A stretch of DNA of 64,000 nt from Papio anubis (Eukaryota > Chordata > Mammalia > Primates > Cercopithecidae), in contig NC_044984.1 of the NCBI RefSeq assembly GCF_008728515.1, positions 96,705,181 to 96,769,180 on the forward strand, given 5' to 3'. Positions within the stretch are counted from its first letter, which is position 1. Each line of letters opens with the position of its first letter. Below are positions 22,699 to 35,280 of this stretch, piece after piece. Made by a program: the position numbers and the translations under genes. The notes below the pieces were generated by a model, which was not told where the DNA came from, searched no databases, and saw only the letters and a list, made by a program, of their open reading frames with translations.

Positions 22699-24734
22699 TT
22701 AGAGGAATAAAATAATGGCTACTCCATAGGCAGAGCAGCCAGGTATGTTCTTTTGATGCCTAGTTTGTTGAGGGTTTTTATCATGAAGGGATTTTGGATT
22801 TTATTGAATGCCTTTTTTGCACCTATTGAGATAATCATATGGTTTATCTTCTTAGTTTTGCATATGTGATGAATCACCCTTTTCGATTTGCAGATGTTGA
22901 ACCGTACTTGTATCCCTGGAATAAAACCCATTTGATCATGATGAATTATTTTTCTGATGTGCTGTTGGATTCACTTTGCTAGTTCTTTCTTGAGAATTTT
23001 TGCCTCTATACTCATCAGAGATATTGGTCTGTAGTTTGCTTTTGTGTGTGTGTGTATACTGGCCTGATTTTGGTATCAGGGAGATACTGGTTTCATTGAA
23101 TGAGTTACATAGGAATCCCTCCTCCTTGAGTTTTTGGAATATTTTCAGTAAGATTGATAGCCTCTCTTCTTTGTGTATCTGGTAAAATTTGGCTATGAAT
23201 CTCTCTGGTCCTGGGCTTTTATTTGTTGAAAGATATTTTATTACTGATTCAATTTCATTACTTATTATTGGTCTGTTCAGGATCTCTATTTCTTCCTGGT
23301 TTAATCTTGGACAGTTGTAGGTTTCCAGTAGTTTATCAGTTTCCTCTAGGTTTTCTAGTTTGTGTGCATAGAGGTATTTATAGTAGTCTCTGAGGATCTT
23401 TTGTATTTCTGTGGCATCAGTTTTAATGTCCCTTTTCTCATTTCTGATTATAATTATTTGAATCTCTCTTTTTTCTTGGTTAATCCAGCTAGCAATCTAT
23501 CAATTTTGTTTATCCTTTAAAAAAACTTTTTGTCTCATTGATTCATCGTGCCTTTAAAAATAAACTCAATCTCATTTAGTTCTGCTTTGATCTTTGTTAT
23601 TTCTTTTCTGCTAGTTTTGGGTTTGGATTATTATTATTTTTTTTAGTTCCTTGAGGTTCGACATTAGGTTGTTAATTTGAGATTATTCTATTTTTTTTTA
23701 TGAGGGCATTTAATGCTACAAACGTTCCTCTTAGCACTGCTTTTGTTGTATACCAGAGATTTTCGTATGTTGTGTCTCTATTTTTATGTGTTTCAAAAAG
23801 TCTTTCAATTTCTTCCTTAATTTATTATTCACCCAAAGGTCATTTGGGAGCAAGTTGTTTTGCTTTCATGTATGTGTGTAGTTTTGAGAGTTCCTCTTGG
23901 TATTGATTTATAATTTTATTCTACTGTGATCTGAGAAGATACTTGTTATTATTTTGATTTTCTGAGTTTATCGATACTTGCTTTATGGGCAAATATATAG
24001 TCAATTTGGGAATATATTCCAAGTGGAGGTGAGAAGAATGTATATTCTGTTAGATAAAATGTTCTGTGAATCTCTATTAGGTTCATTTGGTATCCATCCC
24101 AGTTTAAGTCCAGAGTTTCTTTGTTGATTTTCTGCCTTGTTGATCTATCTAGTGATGTCAGTGGGGTGTTGAAGTCCACCACTCTTATTATATTGCTATC
24201 AATATGTTTTCTTAGGTCTAGTAGTATTTATTTTATGAATCTGGGTGCTCCAGTGTTGGGTGCAGATATATTTAGGATAGTTAAATCTTCCTGTTGTGTT
24301 GACTTCTTTATCATTTCATAATGACTTTTTTTTTTTTTTCACTGTTGTTGGTTCAAAGTCTGTTTTGATATGAGGATGACTACTCCCTCTTGCTTTTGTT
24401 TTCCATTTGCATGATATATCTTTTTCCACCCTTTTACTTTGAGTGTATAGCTATCTTTAGCCAGTATGTGTGTCCCTTGTATGCAGCACATATTTGGGTT
24501 TTCCTTTTCTATACAGTTTGCCACTCTGTATCTTTTAAGTGGAGCATTTAGACCGCATACATTCAAGGTTAATATTGATATGTGAGGTTTTGTTTCTGTC
24601 ATAGTGTTATTAGCTGATTGCCTTGGGATTTCAATTGTGTAATTGCTTTATAAGGTCTGTGAGCTTTGTACTTACGTGACCTTTTATGATGGTGAGTGTT
24701 GTTGTTTAATTTCCATGTGTAGAACTCCTTTGAG

Positions 24735-24878
24735 GCTGGGCAGTGGCTCATGCCTGTAATCCCAGCACTTTGGGAAGCTAAGGGGGAGGACTGCTTGAGG
24801 CCAAGAGTTTTAGACCAGCCTGGTCAACATAGTGAGACACCATCTCTACTAAAACAACAACAACAACAACAACAACAA
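24735..24878 (+). mobile_element. Alu left-monomer copy (FLAM-like or truncated Alu)
   Basis: Contains only the Alu left arm ('cagtggctcatgcctgtaat' to 'catctctactaaaac') followed by an (AAC)n tail. The 12-mers at 24723-24734 and 24879-24890 match at 11 positions, a target-site duplication showing that this 144-bp form inserted as such. It disrupts the ORF1-ORF2 junction of the surrounding L1. Confidence 0.8.
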
Positions 24879-26060
24879 AACTGCTTTGAGCATTTCTTGG
24901 AGGACCAGTCTAGTGGTGATGAATTCCCTATTTCTCCTTGATTTACGAAGCTTAATTTGACAGGATATGAAATTCTTCTGTGGCATTTATTTTTCTTTAA
25001 GGATGCTAAAAATAGACCCCAATCTCTTCTGGATTGTAAGATTTCTGCTGAGAAGTCAGCTACTAGTCTGATATTACATATATATATATATATGCAATTA
25101 GACACTTCTCTCTTGCCATTCAGGATTTTTTTATTTACATTGACTTTGGATAGTCTTGGTGAAGTTCTTGGAATGTATCATCAGAAATTCTCTGAGCTTC
25201 TTGTAACTGGATGTCAAAATCTCTCCTAAAACTAGGGAAGTTTTCTTGAAGTATTTCTGCAAATAGGTTTTTCATACTTTTTGCTTTTTCTTCTTCTCCC
25301 TCTGGAGTACCTATAACTCATAGGATTGTACACTTTTGTATTTCTCAAAGGCTTTGTTCATTAAAAAAATTTCTGTCTGAGTTAATTTGAAAGACGTGTC
25401 TTCCAGCTCTGAAATTCTTTCTTCCACTTGGCCTATTATTAACACTTTCAATGTATTTTGTAACTCCTTGACTGAATTTTTTATTTCTAGAAGTTTTGTG
25501 TATATTTTTTACAATGACATTTATCTCTTTTCATGTCCTAAATTGCTTTTCTGATTTATTTGTATTGGTTTTCAGCTTTTTCTTGGATCTCACTGAGCTT
25601 CTTTAAAATCAGTATTTTGAATTATTTATCTGATATTTTGAAGACTTCATTTTGGTTAGGATTTGTTGCTGAGGAGTTAGTAATCCCCTTTGGGGGTGTT
25701 GTTATATTCTGTTTTTTCATACTTTCAGAGTTGTTTCCCTGGTTGTTTCTTATCTGGATAAACTATCTCTCCTTCTTATTTTTTTATTTTGCTTTCCTTT
25801 GGAAAGGATTGTTTTGCCCCATTGAGGAGGTGTCTGTAATGTATGATGTGGTGTAGTGTCCTTTGGGTTTGGTTCTGGGTGTTTTCAGTGGCAAAGAGTC
25901 TGTATAAATTCTTTGGTAATAGCCTTTGTATGGTGGCTTTCTCAAATGCTGGTTGTAGTAGTGATGTGCTAAGCATGTGAGCAGCCTCACTAACTGCCTC
26001 CTGTGGGCTCAGGGTGATGGAGGTCTCAGGAAGCTTATTTCATTCTCCAGTGCTGTGCAC

Positions 26061-28700
26061 TTGAGTCAGCAGATTTCCATTGTGTTGCACCATTCAACTT
26101 CCAGGCCAGTAGGTGGCGTTTATGTCTGTTTTTATGTTCAAGTCTCCTACATCCTTGTGGTTCTTATGCCTAGTTTTCTACCCATGAGTGAAAATGGGGT
26201 ATTCAAGTGCCCAACTATTGTTGAATTGTCTATTTCTCTCTTCATTTAAATCAATTTATACTTCATATGTATTGGTGCTCTGTTGTTAGTTGCATATATA
26301 TTTATGATTGATGTATCTTTCTGATTAATTGACCTTTTAAAAACGTCTTCTTTTATCTATAGTAATATCTTTTGTTTTAAGGTGTATTTTGTCAGGTAAT
26401 TGTATAACCATTCCAACTTTCTTGTGGTTGCTGTTTGCATGATATTTCTTTTTCATCTTTTTACTTTAAGTCTGTTTGTATTTTGAATCTAAAGTGTGTT
26501 TCCCATAGATAGCATATATTGGCTCCTGTTTTTGGTCTAGTCTGAGAATCTCTGCCTTTTGACTGGATTATTTAGTCCATTCACCTTTAATGCTGTTATT
26601 GATATAGTTGGAATTATGTTTGCCATTTTTGTTTTTTATATATCTCATGTTTCTCTTGTTCCTCTGTTCCTGCTTTACTACTTTCTTTTGCATTAAGTGA
26701 ATATTTTATAATGTATCATTTTAATTTTTAAAATTTTTTTCACTATGTTTTTAAGTTATTAGTGGTTACTCTAGGGTTTTTCTATATACACTGTGACTTA
26801 TAATAATCAGTTTGAGATTTATACTAAATTAATTCTAGTGAGATACAGAAATGTTACTTCTGTTACCTTGGTTCCCTTCCTCCCATTTTTGTGGTACTAT
26901 TCTTATTCATATTACATCTATTACATCTAATATCTGAATATTACAAACACAACAATGCATTGTTGTAATTATAAATTTACATGCTTTTATGTATTTTTAG
27001 GAATATTGAGGAGAACAAATACACACACAACACACACACAGATTTATAGATTTTGTTGTGTTAGCCTTTTAATCTATCATTTCTGGTTCTCCTCATTTGT
27101 TCCTGTGGATACAACTTGCCATCTGAAGTCATTTACTTAATCCAATACAGCTTTGCTCCCACCCACCTCCTTTGTTCTATTGACAAATATTACATTTTTA
27201 TGTTATAGGCTCAACATTGCATTATATACTTCTTTATACAATTACTTTTAAAATCATTTAGAAGAAGAAAGGAAAAGAAGCCCTGACTTTTACAAGTAGA
27301 TAATTACCTTTCCTCATTCTTTTTGCTTTTTTTCATATATATTCCAGTTACTCTCAGGGTTCACTTGTTTGTAGCATGAATTTCTTTTAGTACTTCTTAT
27401 AAGGTAGGTCTGCTAGCAACACATTCCCTCTGTTTTTATTAGGACATGTCATTATTTTACCTTATTTTGGTGGATATCGAATTCTTGGTTAATAATTGGT
27501 TTTCTTGGATCATTCTGAATATATTGTTCTTCTGGCCTCTATTAATTCTACCGAGACATCATCTGTTAATCTTCCTGGAGTTTTATTCTAAATGATGACT
27601 CATTTTTATCTTGATGTAGTCAAAATTTTCTTCTGGTCTTTAGCTTTCGCTTTTTCTCTTTCAGGTATCTTTTGGTGTGACATTGTAATCATACCTTCCT
27701 TTACTTTTTAAATCATGGCCCCTTTTATTTGAAAATATTATTTGAAATTATTTATAATCTCTACTTTAAAAACTTTGTTCAATCTGACATCTGATGTCTG
27801 TTAAACCTGACATCTGGTAAGTCTTCCAGGCAGTTTCTGTTGTCTACAATTTTTTTTCAGTGTATGGCTTATTCTTTCCTGCTTCTTTATATGTCTCATA
27901 ATTTTTTGTTGAAAAATGAAACATTTTAGGTAGTATATTGTAATAATTCTGGATACTGGTCTTCTGGGGCTTGTTATTATTTGCTTATTTACTTGTTTGT
28001 TGATTGACTAGATTATTTTGGTGAAATTTCTTTCTTCCCCTGAAGCATAAAGTCTACGAAGCATTTCTCAGGGGATGCAGTTTGATATGCTCACAGTCAG
28101 CTGGGAACACAGTAGATTTGGCAGAGCTCTCTTTTGTCTTTTTCTCTGGTCACACCTAGGTATTATTCTCCACTACTTGCTGGCTGATAGCTCTATTGCT
28201 TTCAACAATGCCCTAGAATATAGATTGTTCTAGAAACTGACCCAAAAACTTTGGGCTCTTTTTAAAAAATTGTTCCTGAGGTCAGTTTTTGAGATTTGTT
28301 TTGACCCTAAGAGGGCTCCTCCCAGATGTTTTGCTTTCTGTTTCTCTATAGCAAATCATCCAGCTTACAATTTAGGCTATATCTCTAATGAATCTCTATC
28401 AATTTTTTCCCAATTGCTTTTCACAAATCTTCACTGTTTTTGAGAGTACCTTTAGGCTTGAAATTGTCCATGGTTTGTTGGAAATGAAGTCAGTTTCTTT
28501 GGGGAGAGATTTGAAGTACTCTGTTATACATTGTTCTTCTCTACCTTTGGGCAAAATCTCTGAGCCACAGTTCTGGTCCTGGAACAGGGACAATGACAGA
28601 CTTCTCTCTAAATGATATACCTACTTTAAGTGCTAGTAACTTTTGGTGTGTGTGTGAAGTGGTCCCAGTTCAATTCGGCTTGACTCTGCTAGTATGGCAC
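26061..28700 (-). mobile_element. older L1M/HAL1-type sequence
   Basis: T-rich antisense L1 that repeats an ORF2 N-terminal pattern near 26380-26600, then ORF1-like and 5' UTR-like sequence up to 28700. It is a different, older copy than the one at 19243-26060. The same element appears to resume at 36097 after the MST LTR and provirus: 'tatggcacc' joins 'aagcttacccc'. Contains (CA)n at 27020-27041. Confidence 0.6.
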
Positions 28701-29051
28701 TGATATGGTTTGGCTGTGTCCCCACCCAAATCTCACCTTGAATTGCAATAATCCCCACCTGTCAAGGACAGAGCCAGGTGGAGATAATTGAATCATTGGG
28801 GCAGTTTACCCCATTCTGTTCTTGTGGTAGTGAATACATCTCATGAAATCTGATGGCTTTATAAATGGGAGTTCCCCTGCACAAGCTCTCTCTTAGCTGC
28901 TGCCATGTAAGATGTGACCTTGCTCCTCATTCACCTTCCACCATGATTGTGAGGCAGCCATGTGGAACTGTGAGTCCATTAAACCTCTTTCCTTTATAAA
29001 TTGCCCAGTCCTGGGTATGTCTTTATTAGCAGTGTGGAACAGACAAATACA
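28701..29051 (+). mobile_element. solo MST/THE1-type LTR
   Basis: 351-bp MaLR LTR from TGATATGGTTTGGCTG to 'gacaaataca'. The pentamer GGCAC flanks it exactly at 28696-28700 and 29052-29056. No internal sequence, so it is a solo LTR from recombination. Confidence 0.92.
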
Positions 29052-29057
29052 GGCACC

Positions 29058-29503
29058 TGTTAAAGCAAACTAACTATGGCCTGAGAAGGAATCCAAACTT
29101 CTATATTTGAGTTCTTGTGGACGAACTGTAACCTAGTTTAATAGCCAGACAAAACTGAAAACCTAACTTAATAGTATACACCGAAACAATAGTTTAGTGT
29201 TGGCCATTCCAGCAGTCATGCTTCAACATGTTCTTGTTGAAGCAAGTGTTCTTCAATTGCTGAGACTGGTGAGTGTTCAAACAAGGCAAACGCGGAGCTG
29301 TAACCAACCTCACTGTTTCTGTACTTCACTTCTGATTCCCGTACATCACTTTAACTTTTTGTTTATAAATTTGTTCTGACCACAAGGCACCCCTGGAGTC
29401 TCTGTGTATCTGCTATGATTCTGGGGGATGCCCAATTCGTTCATCGTTCATTGCTCAATTAAACTCCTTTAAATTTAACTCAGCTGAAGTTTTTCTTTTA
29501 TCA
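29058..29503 (+). mobile_element. class I ERV 5' LTR (LTR8-like)
   Basis: 446-bp LTR, TG to CA, homologous to the 3' LTR at 35669-36096. A TATA box (TATAAAT) is at 29364-29370, and a polyadenylation signal ATTAAA at 29458-29463. The spacing defines a U3-R-U5 layout. From memory I assign it to LTR8 of the HUERS-P group. The first 110 bases of the two LTRs differ at about 14 positions, so the insertion is old (tens of millions of years). Confidence 0.85.
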
Positions 29504-29505
29504 GA

Positions 29506-29528
29506 TGACGTCAGAAGCAGGATCTGAA
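29506..29528 (+). promoter_or_regulatory. provirus primer-binding site, leucine-tRNA-like
   Basis: Two bases after the LTR end lies 'tgacgtcagaagcaggatct'. By eye it resembles the complement of a tRNA-Leu 3' end, with several transitions. This is where minus-strand DNA synthesis would have been primed. Confidence 0.5.
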
Positions 29529-30888
29529 GTGGAGCTTATAGTGACCCCCAGGAGTGCTGAGTAAACGTCAAGGTACCTGCAGGACCCACTTGTGTCCGTT
29601 GATCTCTCAGAGCAGCTGGGGATTGTGGGTAAGCTCCCTCTTGGATTTCGGAGCGCCACGGATTTGTGTTTTGAACTCTCTGAGTTTCTTTGAGCAAATT
29701 TCTGATCCAAACTAGGTTTGGAGTTGTGACAGAAACTGGACTGGGTCCAGGAATGGATTTGATCCGGGAATTAACTGGCTTGGATCCAGTTAGAGGCCTT
29801 TTACATCTGACTGGGTCAGAAAGGAACTGGTAGTAAGCAGTAATATTTCAGGGGTTATACAGTTTGGCTTTTGAAAATTCAGAGGGATTTTTGTGTTCTA
29901 CTCTTTTGTTTCATTTTTCTTGCATGCATCGGTAGGAAAAATCATTGGGTAAGTTAATCAAGAGAACCTGGGACTAAAGCCAATATTTTAGGTAAAAATG
30001 GAATCCTTAATTTTTGGAAAACTGAGTTCCTTCTGGCTTATACTTTAGGCCTGGGAGGCAGCGAAGTCTTACAGAAATGGCAAAATCTTACTAAAGGTAA
30101 CTTACAGTGGAATGTTCCGAATGTACGACAATGCATTGAAGTACATTTAAAAATGAGGGCTCTCGGTAAAGTCCCTTTGGCTAAGAACGGAGTTGGCACT
30201 ACGGGATGTCAACTGCTATTTTCTTTGGAATAATCTGCCTTGCACTCTTTGCTGACAACTATGGGTGACAGAATTAGGTATATACAGGAATGTGGGACCT
30301 GGAGAGCTTTTTCCTCCCTGAAAAGGGAAAATTTGAGAGCTGATGGGACTGCTGGAAAAAAACCCCTTTACAACAGCAGCTGCAGCCGCCTGAACTTCTC
30401 AGTGTCACTGCAATGGATTGGTCTTTCTCCGGTCTTCCTGAGCATTTTGCCTTCCCCACCCTGCCACAGGCAAACCTTTTCTCTCTCTCCTTTCTGTTTT
30501 TTATCTTTTCTGTTACTCAGGGCAACCATCTTGCCCAGAGATCATGTATTGAAACTCCTAGTCAGAGGTTGGATTAAAGATGATGGGGCCCATCTGAGGG
30601 CAAATTTAAGCCTTGCCAGTTTGATATCGGGTGGTAAGCAGAGTGGCTAATGTCTGTTTTATCACATGTATTTTACTCTGGCCAGAACGAAAAAAGGTAA
30701 TTTTCCTTTATGATGCAGCTTGTCTCCCAGTGTGATGGTGCAGCAAGCTGGGTCACCAGGGCCACTCAGGGAAAGGGAATCCAGAAACCTGGTATTCTGG
30801 CAAAAGAGTAAGAATTTCTTACCAGTCAGATTTCTGGCTTCTCCTTCTCTCTGCAGACAATTGATTAAATGGTAAAAATCGCTGTTTA

Positions 30889-31201
30889 AGCCGGGCACAG
30901 TGGCTCACACCTGTAATCTCAGCACTTTGGGAGGCTGAGGCTGGCGAATTGCTTGAGGTCAGGAGTTCAAGACTAGCCTGGCCAACATGGTGAAACCCCA
31001 TCTTTACTAAAAATACAAAAAATTAGCGGGTGTGGGGGCAGGCACCTGTAATCCCAGCTACTCAGGAGGCTGAGGCAGGAGAATAACTTGAACCCAGGAG
31101 GTGGAGGTTGCAGTGAGTTAACTGAGATCACGTCATTGCACTCCAGCCTGGGCAACAAGAGTGGAACTCCATCTCAAAACAACAACAACAACAACAACAA
31201 C
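30889..31201 (+). mobile_element. Alu SINE in provirus
   Basis: Complete Alu (S-like) with an (AAC)n tail. A perfect 15-bp target-site duplication, 'aaaaatcgctgttta', lies at 30874-30888 and 31202-31216. It dates after the provirus. Confidence 0.96.
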
Positions 31202-31642
31202 AAAAATCGCTGTTTATCCCTTCTGTAAAGTTTTGATTAATGCAAAAAAGAATTCTAAGGCTAGTCTTAAACTGATACATTTGTGCTATGAATTTGTTTT
31301 CCTGCGTCAAGGGGTACCTTAGGATAAAACATGGGCTTAGAACCCCGTAAGCTCGCTGCTCAAGACAGCCCAGCAGGCTGGTCAATAACAAACTTTCCTG
31401 CAGGTCCCTGAAACAAACAAACAAAAAACTGGATGGGGTCTCCATCTTGTTTTATGTCCTTGGGAGCTTGACCTTGTAACCACATGGCAGTACTTTCTCT
31501 TGGTCTCCACCTTCCAGGGAATAGGAATTTTAGGTTTTATGTCATAGTTAGCTCTAAAAATTATCTTGAGTAGTTAAAAGCCTCTACAAGCTCAAAATTA
31601 ACTACTCTAGACTCCTTCTGGGAAAAACCATGGAGATTTCCC

Positions 31643-31718
31643 TGTGCTGTAGCTCAGTAGCTAAGGTTTTGGCCTTTCACACTAGAAGTCCAGGTTCAAT
31701 TCCCTGCTTAGAAAGCAA
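31643..31718 (+). tRNA. tRNA-like pseudogene (Glu-like anticodon loop)
   Basis: A Pol III A-box-like 'tagctcagtagctaagg' and a perfect B-box-like 'ggttcaattcc' are spaced as in a tRNA gene. Between them is a loop 'ctttcac', which would place TTC (glutamate) as anticodon. Acceptor and T stems are not well paired, so this is not a working tRNA. It may be a captured or tRNA-derived segment of the provirus, or a chance match. Confidence 0.3.
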
Positions 31719-34299
31719 GTCCTTTCTGGTTTAATATCTACATAACCTTGTCTAGTCTCTTCTCCACTATGGACTATCCTAAGTTTTCCTTTCTCTGAGC
31801 ACCTGGGAGGTTACCTTTGGTAAAGTTCAAAATCCAGAAATATTGGCCAAACTGGGTAATAAGAAAATTTAAAAGGATATTATTAAAGGGTGCTATGGTT
31901 AAAAGTCAGCTTAATTAAAAGCAGATATGCAAGCTCTAAGAGCCTGGATTCCTTGGCAAAAACAGGAGGCACCAGAAACCCATTTCCTGGCCCTGTTCTT
32001 CCTAGGGCTCCACCCTAAAGCCAATAACCAATTAAGAAACTTAAAAACTGGAAAATGAAAAATCTTACAACTACTGTGGTAATCTTCTTATGTCTGTCTG
32101 TTTGTGTAATTATATATGTGTTGTGTGTAATGTTTATATAAAAGTTCCAATTAATTGGCTTAAACAGAAACAAGTGCTTAAATAAAATATTTTGAAAGCA
32201 AAATAAAAACTGTAAGGCCTTTTAGTTCATGTAACTTTAGTAATTGTTGGGAAATAAAAACAGCTTTAAAGATTATTGATAAAATAAAGACATTTTGTCT
32301 AAATTATGCAGGTCAGATATTAGGTTTGCTAAATGCTTTAAGGTCATAAACTGCTTTGACTTTTGAAAATTGTTCAATTTATTTTGAAGACATTAAATTC
32401 TAAATAAGGCCTGGGGATATATGGAATTACTCATGCCCCCTAGCTATGCAAAGAAGGTTATAAAGAAAGAGATTTTACATAGGAAATGATGTTGTTTGGT
32501 AAATTATTGTCCTAAAGTAAAATGACTGGTTGTTTAAAAAGAGGGATGTTTAGGGCAAGTCAGAAAGTCTAAACATGTCATACATAGTGTGTGTAAGTCG
32601 TGAAATAATTTATGAAAAGAAATTAATGCCAGAAATGTTTTACAATTTAAAGGTGATTAGGCTTCCTAAATGCTTCCTAACATGCCACTGTGATTCTTAA
32701 CTGTACAGCTTGCCTGCTCTACAGCTAGGTAAGGCCTGGGACACATGGAGTTAGACCCTGGAAAGAATCAGATCTTTTCTGCATTTCTGTCTGGGTTGTA
32801 GGCTCCACACTTAGTATGTAATTAAAATCCCTTACTTACCCAGATTTTCACCAAAAGTAAAAGTTGCTAAGAGTTAACATTTTAATAGCAATTTAATAAC
32901 TTTCAAATAACTTTTAATAACTTTAACTACTGAAGAAATAAGTTTACATACAAGGTGTGTAAAGGGAATAAAATGGGTTTTGTAAGAGATTATAAGAAAG
33001 TATGGAAATGTAAATTTTTGTCTAGGTTAGAGGGTTAAAGGTTTATTTTGAATTAAAAAGCTAAAGTTAGAACAAGTTGTGAATGGTTTATAAAAATGAA
33101 TTATAAGAGATTCTATTCAGGTTTTTTTTTCTATAAATTGGACATTGGAATAGAAGAACAACAGAGTTTTCTTAGAACATTGTTCTGCTCTGAGAAAAAA
33201 AGTTGTAAAGGGTTATAAAAGGTTTATGAAAATTTTACCTTATGGTCAAGCTAATTAAAACAATAGATTTATAAAAGGTCATTAAAAACTAGCTTTAACA
33301 TTAAAAATACACTAATGGAAACATAAAATTTGTTTTTCTCTTTTAAAAAGGATTTTTATGTAATATTAAAAGATAAAAGGTTTTAGTTTACCTTTTAAGA
33401 AAACTACAAAAGGGAAAAGTGGAGGGAAGGAAAGAAAGGAGACAGTCAATTGTCCTAATGCTCTCTTCATTTGTTCTTGTTTGGAAAGCTGAGTCTCCTC
33501 TCTATCAGAATGTTTTGTCCTTTAAAAAATCTTTGAGTTATCATTTTGGCTAAATGAATGACTTATGGTAACCTAAGATTCTATTTTGTAATATCCAATG
33601 TTTTAAACCTTTGGTGTTTAACAAAGCTTTCAAAATCAAGCTCTAGATTATCATGCTAAATCAACCAATACTAAAATTGTTTAAATATACAATTTAAATG
33701 AACTCCCTGGTCTAAGTCAAACTATCTATGATAACCCATTATTTATCCGTGCTGTGCATCTAAATTAAGGAAACAACTGGTATTCAAGAGGACATGAGTT
33801 TAATGTTAAGCGTCGTCTCATGAAGAACCAGGACAACCTCCTTGTCCTTCCCAAGTGCTTAAAGCTTTTGTTATTAAAGGTTCTACATTCCATGACTTAT
33901 CACAGAAAAGACAAAATAATCCACCTAGAATATATTGATGTGGTGACTTATAAATTGTGGAAATATTTTAAAACCAATGTTTGGTTTCATATTCCTGGGA
34001 AGACAGTCAAAGCTTCAGGTACATTTGGCTACCTAATGTGTCATTTAAACATTTATAAAGAGATTTCACTCAATTGTCATTTTCAGTGCATGTTTTCTGG
34101 TTGTATAAAAGCTTTCCCATGCAAGAGGGCTGATGTTGTAACAGTAGATTATTGTGCTACCATGTATTTTCACCAGATAAAGACCTTTACAATATAGAAC
34201 CCGAAGACTGTATCTTCTGAAAACATCAGAGAAAGACTGTCCTTGCCATCCACTCTACAGTAAAACTTTGGAGCCTTGAACCTTGGGTTTATAATCTCG

Positions 34300-35280
34300 C
34301 AACTGAGAAGGGTCCCTCCACACTCCTGGAACTGTACACCCATTCGAACTCTTAAGGTAAAACTAACCAGGAAAGTTTCTCCCCAGAAAAAGATGGCATC
34401 CTTGATGTGAACAGCTTTTCCCAAGATCACAGATCAAAACTTCTACTATCATGAGACTCTTATCTTTGAATGTTTTTACCTTGTTTATGCCTCTATGAGC
34501 AATAGAAATGAAAAGGGGGTCTATAATGTGCACTTGTAGGGTATAATTTTATTTGTGAAGGATTTTGCACCAAGCCAGACTTATACATAAATAAACTTAT
34601 ACTTTAATAGATAAAAGATGAAAGCCCAAGGTAGGTGAGAAACTTTAGTGGTATATACGTTGCCTCATAATCAGTCAAAACTCCTCTTAACCCACATCAT
34701 GGATTAAAGACAACATTGCCAGGAGGACTTCACCCTTCTAGAAGCACATCATTTGTTAGGTCCTTTTTCCATGGTTTAGAATAAAAGAGGCAATAATTAG
34801 AAATGGCTCCCTCATAATAGGCGCTACAGTAAATTCTACTTTAAAGGATGTCGTTACACAACAGACTTTAAATTCTCTTGTGAAAGTTATGCTAAACAAT
34901 AGAATTCGCTGAACAGAAAAGTACCTGTGCTGCTGCTGACGCTTGTGGCCTATGGAGACATACATCAAACGTAAATTATAAAAATTCAGTTGTAGGGGAT
35001 TAATAAGAAGGCCACTTAGTCAAGTGAGTAGTGTCTTCATCTAGCTCATTATTTAATCTATTTAATTTTAGGTGGTTTGGGTTATGGGTAAGGAGTGTGC
35101 TCCAAACTCTTGGTATTATCCTCCCAATAGTCATAATAATAGTCTCCCCTGGTGCCCTGTATTCTCTCAAAGGTTTTAAATGTTTGCATGTAGCCATCTC
35201 TAGAATGTCAAATGGTCTTTCTTCAACTGGAATGACAAAAGTTGAAAGAAATGTGCAACCCTGAGGACATTGTAACCTAT
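34300..35280 (+). pseudogene. class I ERV env (transmembrane subunit) remnant
   Basis: The region codes, in broken frames, for sequence resembling a gammaretroviral transmembrane env subunit. A heptad-like ectodomain block is readable around 34840-34920 and is followed by stops. A hydrophobic membrane anchor with a short tail reads at 35031-35264. Frameshifts and stops separate the blocks, and no surface subunit could be read with confidence upstream. Position just before the 3' LTR agrees with env. It cannot make a full protein. Confidence 0.6.

Larger units (their letters stand above)
19990..24602 (-). pseudogene. L1 ORF2 remnant
   Basis: The ATG region near 24602 is followed by the endonuclease N-terminus on the minus strand (HISILTLNVCGLNAPLKRYR). 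Further blocks read at 23949-24182 (endonuclease) and 22719-22931 (reverse transcriptase), each in a different frame. The L1PA insertion lies within the 3' third. Frameshifts and stops abolish function. Confidence 0.75.
19243..26060 (-). mobile_element. long L1 (L1MA-type), interrupted
   Basis: Minus-strand L1 from the 3' UTR (19243, 'gttacatggctatattgtgt') through ORF2, ORF1 and into the 5' UTR near 26060. The insertion at 20931-22207 and an Alu monomer at 24735-24878 split it. This is one of the more complete L1s in the window, about 5.4 kb without insertions. Many stops are present in every frame, so it cannot move. Confidence 0.8.

Noticed and set aside
30240..30650. 136-codon frame in the provirus leader region
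   Set aside because: No retroviral protein similarity seen, no conserved motif; composition looks like non-coding leader. Possible gag remnant not excluded.
33820..34197. 125-codon frame upstream of the env remnant
   Set aside because: No recognisable surface-subunit motif or signal peptide in a safe context; could be decayed proviral sequence, but not supported as a gene.
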